Assembly: GCA_021647265.1 (NCBI GenBank)
Contig: JAKIVA010000043.1
Location: forward strand, 1 to 21,378
Length of the DNA stretch: 21,378 nucleotides
Reading direction: 5' to 3'
Source of the DNA: Lutibacter sp.
GTDB lineage: Bacteria > Bacteroidota > Bacteroidia > Flavobacteriales > Flavobacteriaceae
Below are positions 15,086 to 21,378 of this stretch, piece by piece. The position numbers and the translations under genes are program-made. Below the pieces are notes generated by a model. That model saw nothing but the letters and a program-made list of their open reading frames with translations. It had not been told where the DNA came from and did no database searches. Numbering within the stretch: position 1 is the stretch's first letter; each line of letters begins with the position of its first letter.

Positions 15086-15682
15086 TTATCTTCCTTTTCC
15101 TTTAATTACTATAATAACGGTACTTAAAATTATTTTAATATCTGTTACAAAGGATAAATTATCTAAATAAACTAAATCATACCTAGCTCTTTTTAATATT
15201 TGATTCAAATTATCTGCATAACCATACTTTATTTGACCGAGTGATGTAATTCCTGGTTTTAACTGCTGAAGTTTCTTGTATTTTGGGATATGTTTAATTA
15301 TTTCATCTAAAAATACTTGTCGCTCTGGCCTTGATCCAACAATACTCATTTCGCCTCTTAAAACATTTATAAATTGAGGAAATTCATCAATTCTATATTT
15401 GCGTATAAATTTACCAAATTTAGTGATACGAGCTTCTTCATCCTTAGATAATAATGGATCGTTTTCAGGGGCAGTTCCCTTCATGCTTTTGAACTTTAAA
15501 ATATTAAAGGTTTTTCCATTTTTTCCAACTCTTTTTTGAGTAAAAAAAGTTTTCTCTTTTGATTCTAAAAAAATAAATAAGGCTACAATTGGTATAAGCC
15601 AACTTAAAACAAAAACGATGACTAAAATTGAAAATAGAATATCAAAAGTTGTTTTAGGAAATATGTATCTCTTTTTTTTCAA
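15086..15682 (-). CDS. Small monotopic phosphoglycosyl transferase (bacterial sugar transferase family)
   Basis: A 198-residue protein with only the catalytic unit of the WbaP/PglC family and none of the four-helix extension of large members. A membrane-embedded helix spans about residues 13-39. Conserved segments are FFTQKRVGKNGKTFNILKFK, the catalytic Asp99-Glu100 pair in YRIDEFPQFINVLRGEMS, and IVGSRPE. The family moves a phospho-sugar from a UDP-sugar to undecaprenyl phosphate, the first membrane step in capsule, O-antigen or exopolysaccharide synthesis. The start is TTG at 15682; an in-frame stop lies just before it and the next ATG is at residue 67, inside the conserved region, so TTG is the only good choice. 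It is separated from purD and from the upstream gene by 4 and 9 bases. Confidence 0.9.
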   Translation of the reverse strand: MKKKRYIFPKTTFDILFSILVIVFVLSWLIPIVALFIFLESKEKTFFTQKRVGKNGKTFNILKFKSMKGTAPENDPLLSKDEEARITKFGKFIRKYRIDEFPQFINVLRGEMSIVGSRPERQVFLDEIIKHIPKYKKLQQLKPGITSLGQIKYGYADNLNQILKRARYDLVYLDNLSFVTDIKIILSTVIIVIKGKGR

Positions 15683-15691
15683 TTAAAACTA

Positions 15692-17380
15692 CTAAAATAT
15701 TTGTTCTAATATTTTTTGAGTTATTACATAAGTTGGTAATACACCTGTAGTACCTAAACCTCCTGATGCTAAAGTACTTCCTGTTTTTAAAGGATTATCT
15801 GATGCATAATACGCATACCTAACTTTTACTTTTTTAGAAATATTCCCTCTAATTTTAGATGCTGCCTGTATTGCTTTTTGATAGTGAGCACCTTCCATTT
15901 CAAGTCCAGTAACATTCCAGGTAGAGTCATGAAAGAATTTTAAAATATCTTTATTTTGAAGTGAAGTTCCTAAAACAGTAACCATTGTTCCTGTATAAAC
16001 TCCAAGTCCGTAACCTTCAAACATTTGTTTCTTAAGTTGATTTTTAAATGGATAATTATCTGCGGTTCCTTCAAAAATATGAGATGATGGTATCATAATA
16101 TCTCCTTTTTCTCCATCTAAAATACCTGCTTTTCCCATAATAGAAATAGATTCAACATTTAAATGGTGTTTCTTATTTTCTTTACATAAATATGGTTTTA
16201 AAAGCTCATCCATTGTTTCATAAGCCTGCTCACCAAAAGCATAATCCATAACAATTAAAACTGGTTTTTCTTTATCTTCTTCAGTGTTACTAATTGCATA
16301 TTTCGTTTTACTTATATCTATTTTTTCAGTATCAATAATTTGAACATTTATATTTGTTCCTGAAGTATCCTTAAGGTAGGTAAGTCCATTTTTAGCCGCA
16401 TATTCCATTACTTGCCTTCTTAAATCTTCATTATCATCATTACTTAACAACTCAAATAGCGATATTGTATTATTGTTTTTAATTTGTTTTGGCAATACAA
16501 TTGGAGCGTAAATAGAGTTCATTACACTATGCATATTGGCACTTATAATATGAATTGGACGCTCTAATAGATTTTTTTGGCTTAAAACATCTTTTATATT
16601 GTTTGCCCATATTTCACCGTAAATATGGTGACCTATTCCTTCTCTTAGTACCGGGCTAAAAGTAATAGCTCTTTTTAAATTGTGAACTTTTTCATTAATT
16701 GCTAGGTTGCCTAGCCAATATATAATTTGAAAAAAACGATCAGGATTATTTTTTTCACTTAATTCTGCATGAACACGTTGTACCTCTTCAAAAGTTCTAC
16801 CTAACACATTTGCCATATGTGCCAACATAACATCTCTTTCGTCTCTTGATAATTTTTTGTTGTTTAACACAACATCTTCAATCTTTTCCCATTCTCTAAT
16901 GGTTGCATTACCTTCGTTAATAAGTACTTTGTAAGCTATTTTATGAGACTCAATAAATAAAAAGGTAAGGTGTGTTAAAATATCGTAAATTTCTGACCTT
17001 CCTCTAGTTACTTCAATATTCATTTGATCCTTATCTATCCTAAAGCAATTTCTTCTCCTTTTAGGTGGAACAATTGGTTTGAAGTGTGAATTAGAATACC
17101 CTTCATCTGCTGTTAAATTAACAAATTGGCATTCTTCTATACCTGCAGGAAGCCTTTCAATAACATATACCAAACCACTTAATTCAACTTTTTCTTCAGC
17201 AATTGACCCATATATTTCAGGTCTAAGTAATAATAACGATTCTCGTAGTGCATCACCAGATATTCCCATTGGTTTGTAAAAACCTCTACTAAATAAATGG
17301 CGCATTGAAATGTACAAACGCTCTATTGCATTTGATGATTCCTGAGCTCTTGTTCTTCCTTTTATTTTTGAATGTGACAT
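15692..17380 (-). CDS. Conserved Bacteroidota protein with a nucleoside-phosphorylase-like C-terminal half
   Basis: From ATG 17380 the protein has 562 residues. An in-frame start 54 bases upstream is rejected because the promoter box lies between the two. As far as I recall it belongs to a Bacteroidota family of unknown function, possibly DUF6909. The N-terminal 330 or so residues are charged and mostly helical by eye and match nothing I know. The C-terminal part follows the order of AMP nucleosidase and phosphorylase-superfamily enzymes: IVMDYAFGEQAYETMDELL, then GKAG (416-419) with GEKGDIMIP, then YTGT, EMEG (Glu494-Met495-Glu496) and SDNP (Asp528). In that superfamily the Glu contacts ribose and the Asp helps protonate the base. 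A nucleotide-cleaving or nucleotide-binding role is inference, helped by purD in the same operon. It lacks a signal peptide. Confidence 0.7.
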   Translation of the reverse strand: MSHSKIKGRTRAQESSNAIERLYISMRHLFSRGFYKPMGISGDALRESLLLLRPEIYGSIAEEKVELSGLVYVIERLPAGIEECQFVNLTADEGYSNSHFKPIVPPKRRRNCFRIDKDQMNIEVTRGRSEIYDILTHLTFLFIESHKIAYKVLINEGNATIREWEKIEDVVLNNKKLSRDERDVMLAHMANVLGRTFEEVQRVHAELSEKNNPDRFFQIIYWLGNLAINEKVHNLKRAITFSPVLREGIGHHIYGEIWANNIKDVLSQKNLLERPIHIISANMHSVMNSIYAPIVLPKQIKNNNTISLFELLSNDDNEDLRRQVMEYAAKNGLTYLKDTSGTNINVQIIDTEKIDISKTKYAISNTEEDKEKPVLIVMDYAFGEQAYETMDELLKPYLCKENKKHHLNVESISIMGKAGILDGEKGDIMIPSSHIFEGTADNYPFKNQLKKQMFEGYGLGVYTGTMVTVLGTSLQNKDILKFFHDSTWNVTGLEMEGAHYQKAIQAASKIRGNISKKVKVRYAYYASDNPLKTGSTLASGGLGTTGVLPTYVITQKILEQIF

Positions 17381-17397
17381 AGTGTAATTTTGGTATG

Positions 17398-17405
17398 CAA
17401 AGATA
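17398..17405 (-). promoter_or_regulatory. Candidate -7 promoter element for the four-gene purD run
   Basis: The minus strand reads TATCTTTG (TAnnTTTG), 17 bases before the ATG at 17380. The four genes downstream are separated by 0-9 bases, so this is the only evident promoter for all of them. It lies within the 65-base gap after the S41 protease gene. Confidence 0.4.
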
Positions 17406-17445
17406 CAATTTATCTGTTTGTTGTTAATTCTCAATAACTATAAAT

Positions 17446-19083
17446 TTAATTTTTTAAGATAGCATTGTATTTTTTTTTGTTATTAAGAATAAATATAGAT
17501 TGTAAAATAGTTTTATCAAATATTACTTTTTGCTTGTATACTCCTTCATTGTAGTAATAACGTTTTATTATTTCTTCTGTTAGCTTGTTTAAAATATCTT
17601 CTTTATTCTTATCTAATTCCTTTAACTTTTCAACGTGTATTTTTTCTATAAGATTCTGATAGCTTTTCGTTAAATTTTTAGCTAGTTTTTCTGAATTTGC
17701 TTTTTCTTTTGCTTTTTTAAATTCAGCTTCTGTCTTCGTTTCAAACTCACTTTGATGATTCCTTAAATACGTTTTTAAAAGCAAATAGTCTGACTCTGTT
17801 AACTTAAATTTTGAAGGTTCAACAATTGAAGGGTGATTGTAAAAATAATTAGTTGCATAATTAAAAAATGCATTTGAGTTTAATAATATTTTTGTAGTTT
17901 CAGTTGTCCTAGTTTTTTTTATTTCAATATCAGGTAAAATACCTCCTCCTCCATAAACAGTTCTTCCTTTTTCTGTTTTGTATGCTTTTCTTCCTACATC
18001 TGAAAACTTCGGAATATTTCCTTTATCGTCTCTATTCGTATAATCTAACTCTTGAATACACCTACCACTTGGTGTATAATATTTTGCTATGGTTATTTTC
18101 ATTTGGGTACCATACGAAAGCTCTCTGTAACGTTGTACCAACCCTTTACCAAAAGAACGCTCTCCAATAATAACAGCTCTGTCGTAGTCTTGCAATGATC
18201 CTGCTAATATTTCTGAAGCTGAAGCTGAACGATTATTTACCAAAATTACTATTGGTATGTTTAAATCTAACGCTGTTAATCTTGTTTTAAATGTAATACT
18301 CCATTTTTTAACTTTCGCTTTGGTTGTTACAACTATTTTATCTTTTGGAATAAAAAAATTAGTGATTTTAACTGCTTCATTTAACAATCCCCCAGGATTA
18401 TCTCTAACATCAATAATTAATTTTTTCATTCCTAAGTCCTTCAACTCTAAAATTGCTTTTTTTACTTCAGAAGCAGCTTTTTCATTAAACTTTATGAAAG
18501 ATATATAACCAACTTCAGTATCTAGCATTGTAAAATGTGGAACAGGGTTTATTTCAATTTTTTTACGAGTAATTTCTATTTCAATTTTTTTATTTTGACG
18601 CTCAATTTGAAGTTTAACGTTGGTATTTGGCAATCCATTTAGTAAGGTAGAAATTCCTTCTTCTTTATAATCACTAACCAGAACATCATTTATTTTTAAA
18701 ATTTTATCTCCTGGTTTAATTCCTTTTTTTTCTGCAGGTGAATTTTTTATAATCTCCCGAATAGTTAATGTGTTATTTTCATATCGAGAAATAACACCAA
18801 TACCTCCATATTCTCCGGCTGAAGCAATGCGAGAACTTTCAACCCCTTGCTCGTCATAATAACGGGTATAAGGGTCTAAATTTGAAAGCATGTGGTTAAT
18901 AGCATTGTTTGTGAGTTTTGCAGGATTTACCTCATCAACATAATACATATTTAACTCTTTAAATAACGTTGTGTAAATATCTATTTGCTTTGCTATTTCA
19001 AAAAAATCAGATTGAAACCCAACAAAAACAAACATAGAAATACTTACAAAAACTCCAATAAATACTTTTTTAATTTTGCGCAT
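17446..19083 (-). CDS. S41 family C-terminal processing peptidase
   Basis: A 545-residue protein with an N-terminal hydrophobic segment (residues 5-23) that should export or anchor it, so it acts in the periplasm. The PDZ domain (about 90-170) contains GGIGVISR and SPAEKKGIKPGDKIL. The protease core has VRDNPGGLL and the catalytic dyad: Ser288, the middle serine of SASASE, and Lys313 in FGKG, 25 residues apart as in Prc/CtpA. The last 150 or so residues are charged and helical. Family members trim the C-termini of envelope proteins. The gene overlaps the end of rnpA by 14 bp, an arrangement I recall in other Flavobacteriaceae. Confidence 0.93.
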   Translation of the reverse strand: MRKIKKVFIGVFVSISMFVFVGFQSDFFEIAKQIDIYTTLFKELNMYYVDEVNPAKLTNNAINHMLSNLDPYTRYYDEQGVESSRIASAGEYGGIGVISRYENNTLTIREIIKNSPAEKKGIKPGDKILKINDVLVSDYKEEGISTLLNGLPNTNVKLQIERQNKKIEIEITRKKIEINPVPHFTMLDTEVGYISFIKFNEKAASEVKKAILELKDLGMKKLIIDVRDNPGGLLNEAVKITNFFIPKDKIVVTTKAKVKKWSITFKTRLTALDLNIPIVILVNNRSASASEILAGSLQDYDRAVIIGERSFGKGLVQRYRELSYGTQMKITIAKYYTPSGRCIQELDYTNRDDKGNIPKFSDVGRKAYKTEKGRTVYGGGGILPDIEIKKTRTTETTKILLNSNAFFNYATNYFYNHPSIVEPSKFKLTESDYLLLKTYLRNHQSEFETKTEAEFKKAKEKANSEKLAKNLTKSYQNLIEKIHVEKLKELDKNKEDILNKLTEEIIKRYYYNEGVYKQKVIFDKTILQSIFILNNKKKYNAILKN

Positions 19084-19456
19084 TCTCTGTAGTTTTGCTT
19101 AAAAATTTAGTGCTAATTTTCTTTAATGAAAGCTCTAAATCTTCTTGTTTTATTTCTTCTTTTGCACTATAAATAAACATAAAAATATAATGCCCTTTTA
19201 AATTATCAGAAAAAAGATGTTTATTTTTTCTATATACTTCTCTCATTATTCTTTTAATTCTATTTCTGCGTACCGCTAATTTTACAGAACGTTTTGGTAC
19301 GGTAAAACCAACTTTTATAGGAAATTTAGATTGATGTATATTTGTTAAATATATCAATTGTAAAGGAAACGAACTTATTCGATTTCCCTCAGCAAATAAT
19401 TGTTCTATTGCCTTTTTACTTTTTAATTTTTCTTGTTTTCCTAAGGTATATCTCAT
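19070..19456 (-). CDS. rnpA: Ribonuclease P protein component
   Basis: A 128-residue basic protein that binds the RNase P RNA and helps it cut the 5' leader from pre-tRNAs. The family core VGFTVPKRSVKLAVRRNRIK (starting near residue 49) includes the RNR motif (64-66) that contacts the catalytic RNA. The start MRYTLGKQEKLKSKKAIEQL is the usual N-terminus, with the central cleft residues following. Its length is normal. The S41 protease gene begins 14 bp before its stop. rpmH, the usual partner in other phyla, is not adjacent. The promoter box lies only 5 bases from the ATG. Confidence 0.95.
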   Translation of the reverse strand: MRYTLGKQEKLKSKKAIEQLFAEGNRISSFPLQLIYLTNIHQSKFPIKVGFTVPKRSVKLAVRRNRIKRIMREVYRKNKHLFSDNLKGHYIFMFIYSAKEEIKQEDLELSLKKISTKFLSKTTENAQN

Positions 19457-19461
19457 TATTG

Positions 19462-19469
19462 CAAATGTA
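19462..19469 (-). promoter_or_regulatory. Candidate -7 promoter element for rnpA
   Basis: The minus strand reads TACATTTG (TAnnTTTG). It ends 5 bases before the ATG at 19456, so the transcript would start at or beside the start codon. Confidence 0.35.
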
Positions 19470-19515
19470 ATGAATAAAAGATTTTAATTTTTAAAATTAA
19501 AAGGACTATAATTAC

Positions 19516-19523
19516 TAAATTTG
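19516..19523 (+). promoter_or_regulatory. Candidate -7 promoter element for the acyl-CoA dehydrogenase gene
   Basis: TAAATTTG matches TAnnTTTG and ends 24 bases before the ATG at 19548. No -33 TTG is visible in the A/T-rich DNA upstream. Confidence 0.4.
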
Positions 19524-19547
19524 TAAACTATTAAAATTAAATAGCAA

Positions 19548-20726
19548 ATGTCACAAGATTTATTTCAAGCTCCAGATTATTATCAATTAGATGAATTGTT
19601 AACTGAAGAACATATATTAGTACGAGATGCCGCAAGAGAATGGGTAAAAAAAGAGGTTTCTCCAATTATAGAACAAGCCGCACAAGATGCTAAATTTCCT
19701 ACTTCAATAGTTAAAGGGTTAGCAGAAATTGGCGCTTTTGGGCCTTATATTCCTGAAGAATATGGCGGTGCTGGTTTAGATCAAATATCGTATGGATTAA
19801 TTATGCAGGAAATAGAACGTGGAGATTCAGGTGTTCGTTCTACAGCTTCTGTACAATCGTCACTAGTTATGTATCCTATATGGAAATATGGTAATGAAGA
19901 ACAACGAAAAAAATACTTACCAAAATTAGCAAGTGGTGAATTTTTAGGTTGTTTTGGATTAACAGAACCCGATCACGGTTCAAATCCAGGCGGTATGGTT
20001 ACCAATATTAAAGATATGGGTGATTATTATTTGCTAAATGGAGCAAAAATGTGGATTTCAAATGCTCCTTTTGCTGATATTGCTGTTGTATGGGCTAAAA
20101 ATGAAGAAGGTAGAATTAAAGGGATAATTGTTGAACGTGGTATGGAAGGGTTTTCAACTCCAGAAACACATAATAAATGGAGTTTAAGAGCTTCTGCTAC
20201 TGGTGAATTAATTTTTGATAATGTGAAAGTTCCTAAAGAAAATTTATTGCCCAATAAAGATGGATTAGGGGCTCCACTTGGCTGTTTGGATTCTGCTCGT
20301 TATGGAATTGCTTGGGGTGCTATTGGTTCGGCAATGGATTGTTATGATACCGCCCTAAGGTATGCAAAAGAACGTATTCAGTTTGGAAAACCTATTGCTA
20401 GTTTTCAATTACAACAAAAAAAATTAGCCGAAATGATTACAGAAATAACCAAAGCACAATTGCTAACTTGGAGATTAGGCGTATTAAGAAATGAAGGAAG
20501 GGCTACCGCTGCGCAAATTTCGATGGCTAAACGTAATAATGTTGAAATGGCCTTAAAAATAGCACGAGAAGCACGTCAAATTTTAGGAGCTATGGGTATT
20601 ACAGGTGAATATTCTATTATGAGACATATGATGAATTTAGAAAGTGTAATTACCTACGAAGGCACACACGATATTCATTTACTAATTACAGGGTTAGATA
20701 TTACAGGAATTCCTGCTTTTAAGTAA
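19548..20726 (+). CDS. Acyl-CoA dehydrogenase, glutaryl-CoA dehydrogenase type
   Basis: A 392-residue flavoenzyme of normal length. The helical N-terminal domain leads to SVQSSLVMYPIWKYG and GCFGLTEPDHGSNPGGM, both close to glutaryl-CoA dehydrogenase rather than to short- or medium-chain enzymes. The FAD-contact segment MWISNAPFADIAVVWAK follows. The catalytic base is Glu371 in TYEGTHDIH, with RQILGAMGITGEYS before it. The family oxidises glutaryl-CoA to crotonyl-CoA in lysine and tryptophan breakdown, passing electrons to ETF. Substrate assignment is inferred from sequence type, since no pathway partners are adjacent. It is monocistronic, starting after a short intergenic region shared with rnpA and ending at a hairpin terminator. 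Confidence 0.92.
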   Translation: MSQDLFQAPDYYQLDELLTEEHILVRDAAREWVKKEVSPIIEQAAQDAKFPTSIVKGLAEIGAFGPYIPEEYGGAGLDQISYGLIMQEIERGDSGVRSTASVQSSLVMYPIWKYGNEEQRKKYLPKLASGEFLGCFGLTEPDHGSNPGGMVTNIKDMGDYYLLNGAKMWISNAPFADIAVVWAKNEEGRIKGIIVERGMEGFSTPETHNKWSLRASATGELIFDNVKVPKENLLPNKDGLGAPLGCLDSARYGIAWGAIGSAMDCYDTALRYAKERIQFGKPIASFQLQQKKLAEMITEITKAQLLTWRLGVLRNEGRATAAQISMAKRNNVEMALKIAREARQILGAMGITGEYSIMRHMMNLESVITYEGTHDIHLLITGLDITGIPAFK

Positions 20727-20740
20727 TAATATTCTGAAAA

Positions 20741-20770
20741 TGTCACACTGAGTTTGTCGAAGTGTTTTTT
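20741..20770 (+). terminator. Terminator built on a dispersed-repeat-like sequence after the acyl-CoA dehydrogenase gene
   Basis: ACACT (20745-20749) pairs with AGTGT (20761-20765), with a GA/TC inner pair, followed by six T residues. The core CACACTGAGTTTGTCGAAGT is, from memory, a variant of a short repeat scattered between genes in many Flavobacteriaceae genomes. Confidence 0.5.
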
Positions 20771-20927
20771 CATTTAAATAAGCTACATAAAAAGTAATTA
20801 TAGTTGTTGTTTTTTAAACTTACAGCTATTGCTCAGGACAGGCTAAAACGAAAAATATATTAATGTTTTTATGCTTTAGTTGAATTATTCATTATTTTCA
20901 AAATCTTTTTAGACAGCCTATTTTTGA

Positions 20928-20996
20928 AGCTATTTCCCGCTATTCGTTATAGTTTTTTTGTGAAATACCAAAAAAGCTGTCACTGCTATCGGGGCT
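20928..20996. repeat. Long imperfect hairpin element
   Basis: The outer arms AGC...CCCGCTAT (20928-20943) and ATCGGGGCT (20988-20996) can pair, and an inner TTTTTTG/CAAAAAA hairpin (20954-20960 with 20969-20975) sits between them. From memory, closely similar sequences (TTTCCCGCTAT ... CTATCGGGGCTA) recur downstream of genes in Flavobacteriaceae genomes. Function unknown. Confidence 0.5.
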
Positions 20997-21076
20997 AAAA
21001 TTATAGAACTGAAAGTCAAAAGTCTATATTATTTTGATACTAGAAATGTAATGAAGAAGTAATTTTTGAATTTAGG

Positions 21077-21109
21077 AAACCTAACAGGTTTTTAAAATCT
21101 GTTAGGTTT
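21077..21109. repeat. Perfect 11-bp inverted repeat
   Basis: AAACCTAACAG (21077-21087) and CTGTTAGGTTT (21099-21109) pair perfectly around an 11-base A/T loop that itself can partly pair. It resembles a short palindromic repeat (ACCTGACAGGT type) that I recall between genes in Bacteroidota. It could be a repeat unit or a bidirectional terminator. Confidence 0.6.
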
Positions 21110-21378
21110 GTATACACTTGTATTTCGATACTCTTCATACAAGTACTCCAACAGACATAACATTCTTACTAAAATAGTATAGTTGTATAAGAAAGGAAAG
21201 CGTTGTTAACGTCAGTTCACCTAATTTTGGAACTATTCAAAAGCCGTTAAATAGTCAAACCTTAAAAAGCCCAATATTTTGAGATTTTATTTTTTTGAGA
21301 AACAGTATCCAAAAATTTAAGATATGAAATAGTTCAAAAAGAATTTGCTCTTTAATTCTATTGAGCATTTTCTTTAAA

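Larger units (their letters stand above)
20771..21378. other. Intergenic tail without a convincing gene, rich in inverted repeats
   Basis: About 600 bases have stops in all frames at short intervals. They hold two structured repeats (20928-20996 and 21077-21109) and a pair of 8-base inverted arms, GAACTATT (21230-21237) and AATAGTTC (21328-21335). The only frame reaching the window edge is a short minus-strand one (21255-21378), too short and low in complexity to call. No tRNA, rRNA or transposase fragment was recognised. Confidence 0.6.

Noticed and set aside
21255..21378. Minus-strand frame of about 41 codons open to the right edge (ends near SQNIGLFKV)
   Set aside because: It is short, Ile/Leu/Phe/Lys-rich as expected for random AT-rich DNA, and matches no family that I know. 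It could be the end of a gene beyond the window, but this cannot be supported.

Overview
The window is AT-rich (roughly 30-35% GC by eye) and reads as chromosomal DNA from a marine-type member of the Flavobacteriaceae (Bacteroidota). Evidence for this: two secreted proteins end in type IX secretion (Por) sorting tails, most gene starts are preceded by the Bacteroidota -7 element TAnnTTTG, Shine-Dalgarno sites are almost absent, and the gene content and neighbour pairs (rnpA with an S41 protease, a PhoB/PhoR-like pair, DUF3109, MarC) are typical of the family. Function calls come from reading the sequence and remembered family motifs, with no database search.

Layout. 1-399 (-): 5' part of a DUF3109 cysteine-rich protein, cut by the window edge. 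490-1698 (+): MarC membrane protein and a minimal FAD oxidoreductase-like protein. 1699-2256: an IS200/IS605 insertion with only the Y1 transposase gene. 2257-2724 (+): the tail of an ABC exporter that lost its membrane domain and Walker A, directly at the IS end. 2919-7331 (+): a 1470-residue secreted thermolysin-like (M4) protease with three GEVED and four fibronectin-III modules and a T9SS tail, closed by a terminator. 7414-9273 (+): a Uup-type ABC-F ATPase, converging by 4 bp on a PolB-type 3'-5' exonuclease (9270-9986, -). 10047-10832 (-): a secreted lamin-tail-like T9SS protein. 11055-12795 (+): an overlapping response regulator/histidine kinase pair preceded by 11-bp tandem repeats.

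12763-17380 (-) is a tight run, transcribed in the order: protein of unknown function with a nucleoside-phosphorylase-like C-terminal half, small phosphoglycosyl transferase, purD, and a MurG-like glycosyltransferase. 17446-19456 (-) is rnpA overlapping an S41 C-terminal processing protease. 19548-20726 (+) is a glutaryl-CoA-dehydrogenase-type acyl-CoA dehydrogenase. From 20727 to the end there is no convincing gene, but several structured repeats.

Most of the window is housekeeping, and I do not see a defence system or CRISPR array. The points most worth a second look are: (i) the glycosyltransferase whose conserved N-terminus starts directly after the purD stop codon at an A9 run, with no ATG, GTG or TTG; (ii) the AMP-nucleosidase-like half of the unknown protein in the purD operon; (iii) the 11-bp direct repeats ahead of the PhoB-like gene; (iv) the beheaded ABC transporter at the IS; and (v) the hairpin-rich intergenic tail.
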